Below are positions 25,212 to 34,600 of a DNA stretch of 39,023 nt, in pieces. The stretch spans positions 1 through 39,023 of the forward strand of contig JAFXLS010000016.1 in NCBI GenBank assembly GCA_017530965.1, in the 5' to 3' direction. This DNA is from Fibrobacter sp. Its GTDB lineage: Bacteria > Fibrobacterota > Fibrobacteria > Fibrobacterales > Fibrobacteraceae. Below the pieces are notes generated by a model that saw nothing but the letters and a program-made list of their open reading frames with translations, was not told where the DNA came from and did no database searches. The translations under genes and the position numbers were made by a program. Numbering within the stretch: the first letter of the stretch is position 1; each line of letters begins with the position of its first letter.

Positions 25212-26537
25212 TTATAGTTCTTTGACGTTCACGCCTAAATGACTTAGGCGGTTGTAGAGAGCCGTTCGGAAAAGTCCCAACTTTTGGGCGGCTTCACGAA
25301 CGGAACCGTTGCTTTCCCGGATTTTGGCAATCAAGAAATCCCGTTCCTGGTCAAGTTGCATTTGACGGAACCTTTCGTAATCCGACACTTTCTCGGTGCT
25401 TTCGGAGGCCGGTTCGGAATGGCTTTGAATTGTCTTTGCGTCAATGTGCAAGTCTTCGGGTTGCAAGATGCCTGCGCTTGTAAAGCAGAGGGCGCGCTGG
25501 ATGACATTTTCCAGTTCGCGGATGTTTCCTGGCCAGTCATATTCCTGCAACTTGCGGAGGGCCCCGCTAGAAAGCGTGTAATGTTCGCCGGTTCCCTGGT
25601 AGGTGCGTATAAAGTAATTGGCCAAGTCTTCGATGTCTTCTTTGCGGTCGCGGAGAGGCGACAGTTGCATAGGAATGACATTCAGACGGTAATAAAGGTC
25701 TTCGCGGAAACGTTTCTCGGCGATTTCTTGCTGCAAGTCCCTGTTGGTAGCAGCAATAATGCGGACGTCTACATGCTTGGTCTTGTTGGAACCGAGGGGG
25801 CGGATTTCCTTGTTCTGCAAGACGCGCAGGAGCTTTACCTGGGCGTGGAGCGGCATATCGCCGATTTCGTCCAGGAAGATGGCACCGCCGTCGGCTGCCT
25901 CAAAAAGACCGATGCGTTCGTTTTGAGCACCCGTGAATGCACCACGGGTGTGTCCGAAAAGTTCGCTTTCGAAAAGGTTGTCGGGGATGGCGCTGCAGTT
26001 CACGGTCACGAACTTTTCGTACATGCAGCCCACGGCGCGGGCGATGAGTTCCTTACCTACGCCTGTTTCGCCTTGAATGAGCACGGGGCCTGTATGCACG
26101 ATGGCGCGTTCCACGGTTTTGCGGAGCTGTTCCATGGCCTGGCTTTTACCTACCAGGTGACTCATGCGTTCCCTGAAGATTTGACGGGCGGTATGGATGT
26201 CTTTGAGCTTTGCAATTTGCGACATCAGGTGGAGTTTTAGGGATTCCACCGAAAGAATGCTGTCGTAAAGCTTGTTGGAAATGTCGCTGAATCGTTCGGG
26301 GGCTTCGGCGTAAACAAGAATCAAGGTGTCCGGAGATTTTTCGCGGAGCGCCTTAAGCATTTTCAGGTTGTGCAACGAAAAAGAATCCAAATCCCAAATG
26401 ATCAGGGTTGCCTGAGGGATGGAATTTGCAGCGGGAATGTCGCGGAAAATGTCTACGGCATAATCTACCGACGAAAGAACGTCCTGTATAAACGAGGACG
26501 TTGCATTATCTTTCGCGAATAGATTGATGGTAGCCAT
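25212..26537 (-). CDS. Sigma-54-dependent activator (NtrC family) with degenerate receiver
   Basis: A 441-residue enhancer-binding activator. Residues 1-115 look like a receiver domain in which Asp49 (IIWDLDS) sits at the phosphoacceptor site, but the acidic pocket (FAKD) and the Thr and Lys switch residues appear lost. The AAA+ domain is intact: Walker A GETGVGKE 156-163, the sigma-54 contact GAFTGA at 199-204, Walker B AIFLDE 219-224, and the arginine-finger region. A Fis-type helix-turn-helix closes it (SVREAAQKLGLFRTALYNRL). No histidine kinase is nearby. It follows proC after 8 bases and is probably cotranscribed with rho and proC. Its signal is likely not classical phosphorylation. The target promoters are unknown; I saw no obvious -24/-12 site. 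Confidence 0.9.
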   Translation of the reverse strand: MATINLFAKDNATSSFIQDVLSSVDYAVDIFRDIPAANSIPQATLIIWDLDSFSLHNLKMLKALREKSPDTLILVYAEAPERFSDISNKLYDSILSVESLKLHLMSQIAKLKDIHTARQIFRERMSHLVGKSQAMEQLRKTVERAIVHTGPVLIQGETGVGKELIARAVGCMYEKFVTVNCSAIPDNLFESELFGHTRGAFTGAQNERIGLFEAADGGAIFLDEIGDMPLHAQVKLLRVLQNKEIRPLGSNKTKHVDVRIIAATNRDLQQEIAEKRFREDLYYRLNVIPMQLSPLRDRKEDIEDLANYFIRTYQGTGEHYTLSSGALRKLQEYDWPGNIRELENVIQRALCFTSAGILQPEDLHIDAKTIQSHSEPASESTEKVSDYERFRQMQLDQERDFLIAKIRESNGSVREAAQKLGLFRTALYNRLSHLGVNVKEL

Positions 26538-26545
26538 TTAGGGGC

Positions 26546-27352
26546 TTACTTTCCCAGTTCCTTGCTGCGGTCGGTGCCAGCCACAACAGCCTTGATGAGC
26601 GTGCTGCGGAAGGCGCCTTCTTCGAGGGCGTTGATGCCTGCGATAGTGGTTCCTGCAGGGGAGCAGACCATGGCGCAGAGGTCGCTGGGGCTCTTGCCGG
26701 ACTGCTTCACCAGTTCCACGCTGCCTTCGATAGTACCGAGGGCGAGCTTGAGAGCGACATCGCGGGTGAGGCCGGCCTTCACGCCGCCGCGGGTAAGTCC
26801 TTCGATGAATTCGAAGACGTAGGCGGGAGCGCTGCCCGAAAGACCGGTCACCGCATCCATCAGCGATTCTGCAACGCGGCAGGTCACGCCGATGTTGCCA
26901 AAGATCTTTTCGGCAATGGCGAGGGTTTCTTCAGTTACGCCGTCGGTAGCGAGGCCCACGGAACCCTTGCCAACAGTGAGCGGCAAGTTCGGCATCACGC
27001 GGAGAATCTGGTTCTTTTCACCGAGAACTTCGATGAGGGCCTTGCGGGTAACGCCGGCCATGATGCTCACGAACGTCTTGACGGCCTTTTCGGCAGTTGC
27101 GGCGGCCTTCCATTCGGTGGCAACCAGCTTGAAAATCTGCGGCTTCACGCAAAGGAAGGTAACATCTGCCTTGGCGAGGCCTTCGGCAAAGCTTGCCACG
27201 CGGACGCAGCCGAGAGCAGAAACTTCTGCAGCGGCCTTGTCGGAGGGGTCAAAGAAGAAAATGCTGGAGGCGTCTGTGCCGGCCTTCAATAGACCGCGGA
27301 GGATTGCGCCACCCATGTTTCCGGTACCAGCGAAAAAGATTTTTTCTGACAT
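26546..27352 (-). CDS. proC: Pyrroline-5-carboxylate reductase
   Basis: A 268-residue NAD(P)H-dependent enzyme performing the last step of proline synthesis. The N-terminal dinucleotide fold reads AGTGNMGGAIL (residues 8-18). The family motifs VMPNLPLTVGKGSVGL, LSGSAPAYVFEFIEGL and the C-terminal MVCSPAGTTIAGI are present. Length is typical. AAGGATAT before the ATG provides a Shine-Dalgarno site. It lies 15 bases behind rho and 8 before the sigma-54 activator on the minus strand. Confidence 0.95.
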   Translation of the reverse strand: MSEKIFFAGTGNMGGAILRGLLKAGTDASSIFFFDPSDKAAAEVSALGCVRVASFAEGLAKADVTFLCVKPQIFKLVATEWKAAATAEKAVKTFVSIMAGVTRKALIEVLGEKNQILRVMPNLPLTVGKGSVGLATDGVTEETLAIAEKIFGNIGVTCRVAESLMDAVTGLSGSAPAYVFEFIEGLTRGGVKAGLTRDVALKLALGTIEGSVELVKQSGKSPSDLCAMVCSPAGTTIAGINALEEGAFRSTLIKAVVAGTDRSKELGK

Positions 27353-27367
27353 AGAATATCCTTTTGT

Positions 27368-29350
27368 TTAGCGAAGGCTGTCCTTTGCTTTTTTCATAAA
27401 TTCTAGTAATTCGGCATTGGTCTTGTTCTGCTTCATGAGCTTAATGAGCTTGTCCATAATGCCATTTTCGGTATCGTTCTGGGCGCCCTGACGGAATTTC
27501 CAGATGATATCCTGTTCGTAAAGGCTGAGAAGGCGGTCTTCTTTGCGGGTGCCCGACTTGAAGATGTCGATGGCGGGCCAGGTGCGCTTTTCGGCCAGGC
27601 GGCGGTCAAGCACCAGTTCCATATTACCCGTACCCTTGAATTCTTCGAAGATCACTTCGTCCATGCGGCTGCCCGTTTCGATCAGGGCGGTGCCGATAAT
27701 GGTAAGGGAACCGTTCTTCTGGATGATTTCGCGAACCGGTTCGCCTGTAATTGTCTGGACAATCTGGCCGTTGGAATCCTTCTGGAAGTCGCCCAGCTTG
27801 TCTGCAATCTTACGGGCTGCACCGAAGAACTTCTTCGGGAACTGCATGGCGTTGGCGTCCACACCGCCCGAAAGAATCTTGCCGGAGTGGGGAATCACCA
27901 CGTTGTTTGCGCGGGCGAAACGGGTAATGGAGTCGAGCAAGACAACTACGTCCTTCTGCTGTTCCACGAGGCGCTTGGCCTTTTCGAGCACCATGGTGGC
28001 CACGCGGGCGTGATGGTCAGGCGGTTCGTCGAAGGTGGATGCGACCACTTCGGCGCGCAAGTTCGGATTGGCTTCCACCAGCTTGCCGATGATTTCGCGC
28101 ATTTCCGTCACTTCTTCAGGTCGTTCGTCAATCAGAAGCACCATGATGATAATTTCGGGGTGGTTCTTGGCGATGGCGCGAGTCATGTTCTGCAACAGGA
28201 TCGTCTTACCGGTACGCGGGGGAGCGAGAATGATACTGCGCTGACCCTTACCGATGGGGGAGAACAAGTCCATGACGCGGGTGCTGAGTTCTTCAGAATC
28301 CCATTCCAGCTGAATCTTTTCGTTCGGGTGAATCGGAGTCAGGTATTCAAAAGCGACGCGGCGCTTGATTTTTTCGGGGTCTTCGAAGTTGACCTTGTCT
28401 ACGCGGCGGAGCGCATAGTACTTGTCGTTCTGGTCGCGGGGCGGACGTGCAATGCCTGCAACGGTGTCGCCTACCTTAAGGCCCAACTTGCGGATCAAAT
28501 TTTGGCTCACGTAAACATCGTCCGGGCCCTGCTGGTAGTTGAATTCCGTGTTGCGCAGGAATCCGTGACCTTGGGGTGTGACTTCCAGGAGGCCTTCGGC
28601 GTAAACGATATTGTTTTCGTTTTCGAGGCTCTGCAAGAGAAGTCCCAGGGACTGCTTGCGGTAACGTCTAAAATCAAGATTTTCTTTCTGCGAAGCCAGT
28701 TCCTGCAAGTCGCTCATGGTCATCTTGCGGTACTTGCTCCAGCATTCGCGAGCCTTGTTCCAGGCTTCAGAATCCGGTTCCGGCAGCGGAGTCGTGTCTT
28801 CTTCTTCGGGCTGGAATCTCTGGTTCTGACGGTTGTTGTTCTTGTCGAAACGGCGGTTGTTCTTGTTGAACTTGTCAAAGCGACGGTTCTGCTGATTTTG
28901 CTGCTGGCCGTTGTTGTCGTTTTGATTGGCGCCCTGTTCGCCTTGGTTTGCCGGATTTGCGTTCTGGACGGCGTTTTGCAGGTCGCCCTGTTCGGCGGAC
29001 TTTTCTGCAGGTGCGGCTTCGATATTCTGAACAGGCTTTTCTGCGACTGCTACTTCTGTAGCGGGAACGTCTGCGGCAGGAACTTCGGCGAAAGATTTTT
29101 CTTCTTTAGCCGGTTCAATTTTTTGCTCTACAACTTTTTCTTTTGCGGCGGGTTCTTTTTCAGCCTTTTCTTCTGCCTTTGCATCGGCTGTTTCATCTTT
29201 AACTCTTTTGGGCCTTCCGCGACGCTTGGGGGATGGTTCTTTTTCTGCGGAATTTGAAAAATCTACGTTCAATTCGGGGGGGATTTCTGCGCCAGTAGGT
29301 TCTTGATCTGCCAAATAGGCGTTTTTAGAATTCTTTTTTGTTGGAGCCAC
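27368..29350 (-). CDS. rho: Transcription termination factor Rho with a long disordered N-terminus
   Basis: A 660-residue hexameric RNA helicase that ends transcription. Residues about 205-660 form the normal Rho core: the RNA-binding cold-shock-like domain ([22 protein letters not shown]), Walker A (PPRTGKT, near 376-382), the [11 protein letters not shown] stretch and the Q-loop ([22 protein letters not shown]). The first about 200 residues are extra. A Lys/Glu/Ala-rich acidic-basic segment is followed by a Gln/Asn/Arg/Phe-rich tract ([19 protein letters not shown]). Such insertions occur in Bacteroidota and Actinobacteria Rho and can drive condensate formation. The start is GTG with AGGA 7 bases upstream; a leader of roughly 100 bases precedes it. 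It heads a rho-proC-activator cluster. Confidence 0.96.
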   Translation of the reverse strand: MAPTKKNSKNAYLADQEPTGAEIPPELNVDFSNSAEKEPSPKRRGRPKRVKDETADAKAEEKAEKEPAAKEKVVEQKIEPAKEEKSFAEVPAADVPATEVAVAEKPVQNIEAAPAEKSAEQGDLQNAVQNANPANQGEQGANQNDNNGQQQNQQNRRFDKFNKNNRRFDKNNNRQNQRFQPEEEDTTPLPEPDSEAWNKARECWSKYRKMTMSDLQELASQKENLDFRRYRKQSLGLLLQSLENENNIVYAEGLLEVTPQGHGFLRNTEFNYQQGPDDVYVSQNLIRKLGLKVGDTVAGIARPPRDQNDKYYALRRVDKVNFEDPEKIKRRVAFEYLTPIHPNEKIQLEWDSEELSTRVMDLFSPIGKGQRSIILAPPRTGKTILLQNMTRAIAKNHPEIIIMVLLIDERPEEVTEMREIIGKLVEANPNLRAEVVASTFDEPPDHHARVATMVLEKAKRLVEQQKDVVVLLDSITRFARANNVVIPHSGKILSGGVDANAMQFPKKFFGAARKIADKLGDFQKDSNGQIVQTITGEPVREIIQKNGSLTIIGTALIETGSRMDEVIFEEFKGTGNMELVLDRRLAEKRTWPAIDIFKSGTRKEDRLLSLYEQDIIWKFRQGAQNDTENGIMDKLIKLMKQNKTNAELLEFMKKAKDSLR

Positions 29351-29461
29351 GATGGTGTCCTATTGAATAAATAAATGAAATTGAATGTTTGTTGATAAAG
29401 TTGATGTAATTGAATATGCCCAGGTCTTTAAATATGACCGAAAAAATATCACGGGCCTCGA

Positions 29462-29481
29462 TAAAATAACTAAAAAAAATG
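29462..29481 (-). repeat. 20-bp AT-rich sequence shared with the pentapeptide-gene upstream region, copy 2
   Basis: Exact copy of 18507-18526. On the minus strand it lies 111 bases before the rho GTG and may contain the rho promoter. Confidence 0.6.
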
Positions 29482-29604
29482 TTTTTGTCACGGAAAAATG
29501 CTCTTTTTTCGGAAAAAATTTTTTGAGTGTGATGGATGACCGCTAAAATCCACCTGTGGCGGTTTGGTTTGCTTTTTTGCCGTAAAAATGACATTTTGAA
29601 TATC

Positions 29605-29610
29605 TATATT
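29605..29610 (+). promoter_or_regulatory. TATATT promoter element of folK (leaderless)
   Basis: Ends 6 bases before a GTG at 29617 that is in frame with folK, fixing the likely start well inside the longer open frame. Confidence 0.55.
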
Positions 29611-29616
29611 TATTCC

Positions 29617-30126
29617 GTGGATTCTTTAGAAAGAGTTTTTGTTGCCTTGGGCTCAAACCTCCCCGACCGTTCAAAGCACTTGAACGAGGGTCGCGAAATG
29701 CTCCGAAAAATTTCGTCGGGCGGATGGCTAGAAAGTCCCATATACGAAACTCCACCGGTAGGACCGGCGGGCCAGGGTCCCTATTTCAATCAAGTGGTCA
29801 GTTTTTGGTATTCGGGAACGTCGACGCGCCTGTTGCATTACTTGAAGGGCGCTGAGTTTGTGCTGGGTCGCAAACCCCGTGGCCATTGGAATTCTCGAGA
29901 AATCGACCTGGATTTGCTGTACTTTGGCAAAGAGGTTCGCCAGGGTAGACCGAATCTTCCGCACCCGCAGGTAGTAAACCGCCAGTTTGTGCTGGTGCCC
30001 TTGAATGACATTGCCCCAGAGTGGGAAGATCCCCAGTTGGGAATAAAGGTGAAAGAACTGCTTTCGAACCTTTTGCAGAAAGAAGAAAAAATCCCGTTCC
30101 GCGTCATCACCTCGGAGGAACCTTGA
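29617..30126 (+). CDS. folK: 2-amino-4-hydroxy-6-hydroxymethyldihydropteridine pyrophosphokinase
   Basis: A 169-residue enzyme that pyrophosphorylates 6-hydroxymethyl-7,8-dihydropterin in folate synthesis. Motifs are FVALGSNLPDR near the N-terminus, the pterin and ATP-binding region GPYFNQVV, the HPPK signature RGHWNSREIDLDLLYFG, and NLPHPQVVNRQFVLVPL. The open frame extends upstream to an ATG at 29536, but those residues are unlike the family. GTG at 29617, 6 bases behind TATATT, gives a normal FolK length and start. It leads a folK-deoxynucleoside kinase-panC operon and diverges from rho. Confidence 0.92.
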   Translation: MDSLERVFVALGSNLPDRSKHLNEGREMLRKISSGGWLESPIYETPPVGPAGQGPYFNQVVSFWYSGTSTRLLHYLKGAEFVLGRKPRGHWNSREIDLDLLYFGKEVRQGRPNLPHPQVVNRQFVLVPLNDIAPEWEDPQLGIKVKELLSNLLQKEEKIPFRVITSEEP

Positions 30127-30127
30127 T

Positions 30128-30778
30128 ATGCTGAGAGAAAAAGGCGTTCATTTTTTGGCCATCGAAGGCGCTATCGGTGTAGGGAAAACTTCTCTTGCAG
30201 AAATTCTTGCGGATCGCTGGAAGGCTACCCTGATTGAAGAGAACTTTTCGGAAAACCCCTTCCTTGAAAAGTTCTACCAGAACAAGGAAGCCTACGCGTT
30301 CCAGACCCAGCTGTTCTTTTTGCTAGACCGTTTAAAACAGTTGCAGAATTCGGCTATCCAGAGCGACCTTTTCCGCGACCTTTTGATTAGTGACTATACA
30401 TACGACAAAGACCAAATTTTTGCAGCCCAGAACCTGACCGAAAGCGAATACGCCATGTACGATCAGGTGGCCAAGGCCCTGAATCACGATATTCCGAGGC
30501 CGGATTTGGTCGTTTACTTGCAAGCATCGGTTCCGACTCTTTTGAAGCGCATTCACGGCCGTGGCCGTGCCATGGAAAAGACCATTGAAGGTTCTTACCT
30601 GAATGGACTCTTGGAACGTTTCGACAATTATTTCTGGAATTATCCGTACGCTCCGGTGCTGATTATCAATACTGACAATATCGATTTTGTCCACAATGAA
30701 AATCATCTGCAGTTGGTGCTCGACGCCATTGCCGCATGCCCCAAGCAGACGACTTATTTTGTACCAGAAGGTAAATAA
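30128..30778 (+). CDS. Deoxynucleoside kinase (deoxyadenosine/deoxyguanosine kinase family)
   Basis: A 216-residue kinase that salvages deoxynucleosides to dNMPs. The P-loop is GAIGVGKT (residues 14-21). The family motifs ENFSENPFLEKFY, LISDYTYDKD (in place of the DRS element), PDLVVYLQ, and the lid with RGRAMEK are seen. Substrate preference (dA, dG or dC) cannot be read from sequence alone. It starts one base after the folK stop with GAGGAA upstream, and its TAA overlaps the panC ATG by one base, so the three genes are a tight operon. The folK-kinase pairing is also common in Bacteroidota. Confidence 0.9.
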   Translation: MLREKGVHFLAIEGAIGVGKTSLAEILADRWKATLIEENFSENPFLEKFYQNKEAYAFQTQLFFLLDRLKQLQNSAIQSDLFRDLLISDYTYDKDQIFAAQNLTESEYAMYDQVAKALNHDIPRPDLVVYLQASVPTLLKRIHGRGRAMEKTIEGSYLNGLLERFDNYFWNYPYAPVLIINTDNIDFVHNENHLQLVLDAIAACPKQTTYFVPEGK

Positions 30779-31629
30779 TGCAAATCGTAACTACTGTTGA
30801 TTCTCTTCGTCAAGTCATCAAGCCGCTCGCCAAGCAGGGCAAGACCATCGGGCTTGTTCCCACGATGGGTGCTTTGCACGCCGGGCATGGTGCGCTGATT
30901 AAGGAATCTGTCAAGGAATGTGATGTAACTGTTGTCAGTGTGTTTCTGAATCCGATCCAGTTTGGTAAAAATGAGGATTTGGATAAGTACCCCAAACGCT
31001 TGGAAGCCGATGCAAAGTTGGCTGAATCGTTGGGAGCCGATTATGTATTTGCCCCCAGTGTCCAGGAAATGTATCCCGATGGCGACCCCATGACTCTGGT
31101 TCGTGACGAAACCTTGGAAGGCATGTATTGCGGTGCCTACCGCCCCGGCCATTTCCGCGGTGTCTTGACGGTCGTTTCCAAGTTGTTCCTGATTTCTGGT
31201 TGTAACCATGCCTACTTTGGTGAAAAGGATTACCAGCAGGTGTTCCTGATTGAACGCATGGTAAAAGACCTGAATTTCGATATCCAGATTCACCGTGTCA
31301 AGATTGTGCGTGAAGAATCGGGCCTTGCCCTTTCTAGCCGTAACGAATACTTGAGCGACGAAGAACGTGCCAACGCCTTGTCCATTAGTGCAGGCCTTAA
31401 GCAGGCCAAGGAGGCTTACGAAAAAGGCGAACGCGCCGTCAGCAAGATTCGCGATATCGTGCTGAAGTCCATTATCGCTGCACACGGCATTGTGCAGTTC
31501 GTGGAAGTCGTAAATCAGAAAGACCTGCAGAAATTTGCAGGTATTCTCGCTGCTGAAGACAAGGTGGTGATTCTGGTTGCCGCCTTCTTCGGAAAGACGC
31601 GCTTGATCGACAATATTGAGCTGAACTAG
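30778..31629 (+). CDS. panC: Pantothenate synthetase
   Basis: A 283-residue ligase that joins pantoate and beta-alanine with ATP in coenzyme A synthesis. The HxGH nucleotide-binding motif is H34-A-G-H37 in VPTMGALHAGHGAL. Further family motifs are SVFLNPIQFGKNEDLDKYP, FRGVLTVVSKLF, YFGEKDYQQ and the KMSKS-like ALSSRN. The length is typical. The start overlaps the kinase stop by one base. The gene is convergent with the cyclase gene; an inverted repeat lies across the junction. Confidence 0.96.
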   Translation: MQIVTTVDSLRQVIKPLAKQGKTIGLVPTMGALHAGHGALIKESVKECDVTVVSVFLNPIQFGKNEDLDKYPKRLEADAKLAESLGADYVFAPSVQEMYPDGDPMTLVRDETLEGMYCGAYRPGHFRGVLTVVSKLFLISGCNHAYFGEKDYQQVFLIERMVKDLNFDIQIHRVKIVREESGLALSSRNEYLSDEERANALSISAGLKQAKEAYEKGERAVSKIRDIVLKSIIAAHGIVQFVEVVNQKDLQKFAGILAAEDKVVILVAAFFGKTRLIDNIELN

Positions 31630-31649
31630 CCGCTACTTTTCCGTAGCGG
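31630..31649. terminator. Inverted repeat at the panC/cyclase convergent junction
   Basis: Perfect arms CCGCTAC and GTAGCGG with a 6-base loop, covering the cyclase stop codon. There is no T-tract in the plus direction, so termination strength is uncertain. Confidence 0.4.
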
Positions 31650-34600
31650 TGTACACGCCGTCCCAAACCTCGCCTTCTGCAACAGGCGGGGTTATTTTGT
31701 ATGTTTCGCAACGTTTGATATACACATGGGAGGGAGTTGTCTTGCTGCCCGGATCGCGGTCGGGGTGGTGGGGCTCCAATTCCAGACATTGCTTGAACAA
31801 GGCGATGGCGTCGTCCCATTGCATGTTCAAGTAACAGGCGCGGGCTTTTTCCCAAATATCTACAAGTTCCTTGAGCTTTTTTTCGTTTTCGCAACCGGAT
31901 TTTGCCAAAAGTTCGAAGGTCTTTACGGGTTGGCTCTTACCGATAACGCGAATCGTATCGAGAGATCGGTAAATGAAATAGCCTTCTTCCAGATGCTTTT
32001 GCGTGTCTTCGCTGATTTGAATGTAGGCGCCGTACTGCTTTGCCGCACTTTCGAGACGGGCGGCCAGGTTCACCGCATCGCCCATCATGGTGTAGTTCTT
32101 GCGCATGGTCGAGCCCATGTTTCCTGTCACGATGTCGCCAGAGTTAATACCGATGCGCATGTGCATGTCGTGGACAACCTTGGGCCACTTGTCGCCTTCG
32201 TTTGCCCATTTTCTACGCAGTTTCATCAGCTTGGTTTGCATATCGACTGCAGTTTCGCAGGCGTTTTGGGCGTGGTTGGGGAGCGGCATGGGGGCGCCGA
32301 AGAAGGCGATAATGGCGTCGCCTTCGTACTTGTCGAGGGTACCTTGGTTTTCCAACAAGGTGTCCGTCATTGCGGTCAGGTATTCATTCAACAAGTCGAC
32401 CAGTTTACTCGGGTCGCCAATCTTTTCGGAGAAGGTGGAGAAGCTTGCGATATCAGTAAAGTAGGCGGTAATGTTGGATTTTTCGCCACCCAGGGTCGGC
32501 ATGATTTCGTTGTCCACCAGTTCGGCAATCAGTTCGGGCGAAATGTACTGTTTGAATGCGTTGTTGATAAAGTTTTTTTCTTTGTTTTCAAAGTAGAATT
32601 GTACCACCAGTGCCGTGATGTTGGTCAGGAGCATGGCCAGCAGTTGCTTGGAAACGCCTATGTAAATACCACTCTGGAAGTACTTGTAGGCGATGTAGGT
32701 GTAAACACCCATCAATATAATCGATAGCGCCACTGAAATAGAACTTGTAAAGTAAAGACCCAGGACAAGGCAAAGAAGGGCGAGCAAGATGACTATGATT
32801 TGCTGTTTCTTTTCGCTTAGGGTCACCAGGTAGTCGTCGGCCAAGATATTCTTGATAATGGTGGCGTGAATCAGCACGGCGGGGTAGTTTTCTTCGTGGG
32901 GACCTGGCACAAAGTCGAATAGGGCTGCCGCAGCAGAACCGAGAATAAAAATCTTTCCTTGGTAGAACAGGTTGTCGACACGTCCCTTGTAAACGTCGTA
33001 GTAAGAAAGGTGCTGGAATCGTCTGTTGCTGATTTCGTTGTAGCGGCCTTTGTACTTGACTTGATATCTGCCGTATTTGTCGATGGGTATGCGCTTTGCC
33101 TTGCCGAATCGAAGCTCTTCACCGGGTTTGAGCTTGCTGATGGATTCGTCGCTGGTGGCCTGAATGTTACGAATCACGTCATCCGAAAGAATTGCCTGGT
33201 TCGAATTCCATTTTTTGATACTCTTGTTGTAATGGATTTGCAAGTCCAGCGAAAGGATCATCTTTTGGCCGGCCGGCATGCGCTTGAGGGTGTCTTTGTA
33301 GAAAAGCAGGGTCTTGATGGCGCTTCGGGTAAAGTCGATGGATTCGTCATCATCTTCATCGTCTTCTTCGTCATCGCCGGTTGATTTCCTTACAATCTGG
33401 AAGAAATCTTCGTCATCTTCGTCTTTTCGGATAATATAATCCTTGGTGAGGTTTACGGATTCTTTTTCTTCCAGGGCGTCTAATTGTTTGAGGGTCACGG
33501 CCATCAAAAGTTTTGATTCGTCTTCGTCGAAAATGCTGCTGGTTCCGCCGTTGGAAAGCTCGAGGGATATTTTCCCGCTCTTGTCTTTACGGGCGAATAC
33601 CTTGTGGGTTATTTCAAGAAAGCCTTCGCTGGCCTTGGACTGGATTTTCTTTTCGGCCAAGGTTTCGCGAAGTTGCTGGAACATGTAATAGCTGAAATTC
33701 GGGTAGGTCGTGTGGTAAGTACCGTTAGAATCGCGGTAAATGCCAAAGGGCTTGCCCACGTCGATATATTTTCCCATCTTGACTTGGATATCCTTGGGAT
33801 CCCTGTGGAATAGGTGCAGGATGGTCATGAGCGACATGGTAGAATACACGTAGTTTCTGCCATCGCCGTTGATAACCGCTTCGTATCGCTTTTTATCGTC
33901 GGCGTTGGTGGTGTCCAGGAGTGGAATGATGTCCAAGGTTGGGTTGGGGAACCGGTAAAGCATGGATACTTTGCGGACCACGCCATCGTTATCGGGATAG
34001 GCGTTTACGGAACCGAATTTGGCGCCTGCTTGGGCCAGTTCCGGGAAGATGTTGTCCAGAAGGTCCTTGGCTTCTACGTTTTCGATGTCATCAACCTGGG
34101 TGGTGTCTAGGGTAGAGGTGTAGCCGATTGCGTCGGCGCGTTCCTGGGTGCTCAGGGGAATCCACTGCGAAGGGTGCTTGTATGACTTGCGGTCGTCAAA
34201 CATGTAGCAGACGATGGCGTTTCCGCTTTCCTTGACGGAATTAACCAGCATGGAGTCGAAGTTGTAGTTGGCTAGTAATGCGGGATAAATGGAATCTACT
34301 TTGGCTTCGGGGGCGATTTTCTTGAGGACGCTTACCGCCTGGTTCGTCTTTTGCACACCGAAATCGGCGCTTTTAAACAGGATATCAAAACTGATGGCAG
34401 CGGCGCCGCCTTCGCTCAGGTTTTCGATGACTTTGGCGTGAATGGAACGGTCCCATTCATTGTAGTTACCGAGTTTTGTCAGGGAGGCTTCGTCAATATC
34501 GACGATGTAAATGTTCTGGTCTAGGCTGTCGCTAATGGATACACGCTTGTGTGTGTTGTCTTCTTCTTCTTCGGCTTTTTCGGAATGGGTCGCTGCTTTA

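Noticed and set aside
27887..29257. 456-codon frame antisense to rho
   Set aside because: It lies entirely opposite a gene with full Rho motifs; its Phe/Val/Gly-rich translation is a codon-bias shadow.
29589..29598. TGACATTTTG upstream of folK as a third copy of the sbcD/radA operator
   Set aside because: The left half matches sbcD exactly, but the second half-site (TGTCAGG) is missing and the distance to TATATT differs.
29536..29616. Longer folK beginning at ATG 29536
   Set aside because: The extra 27 residues lack FolK similarity and the stretch contains the TATATT promoter element.
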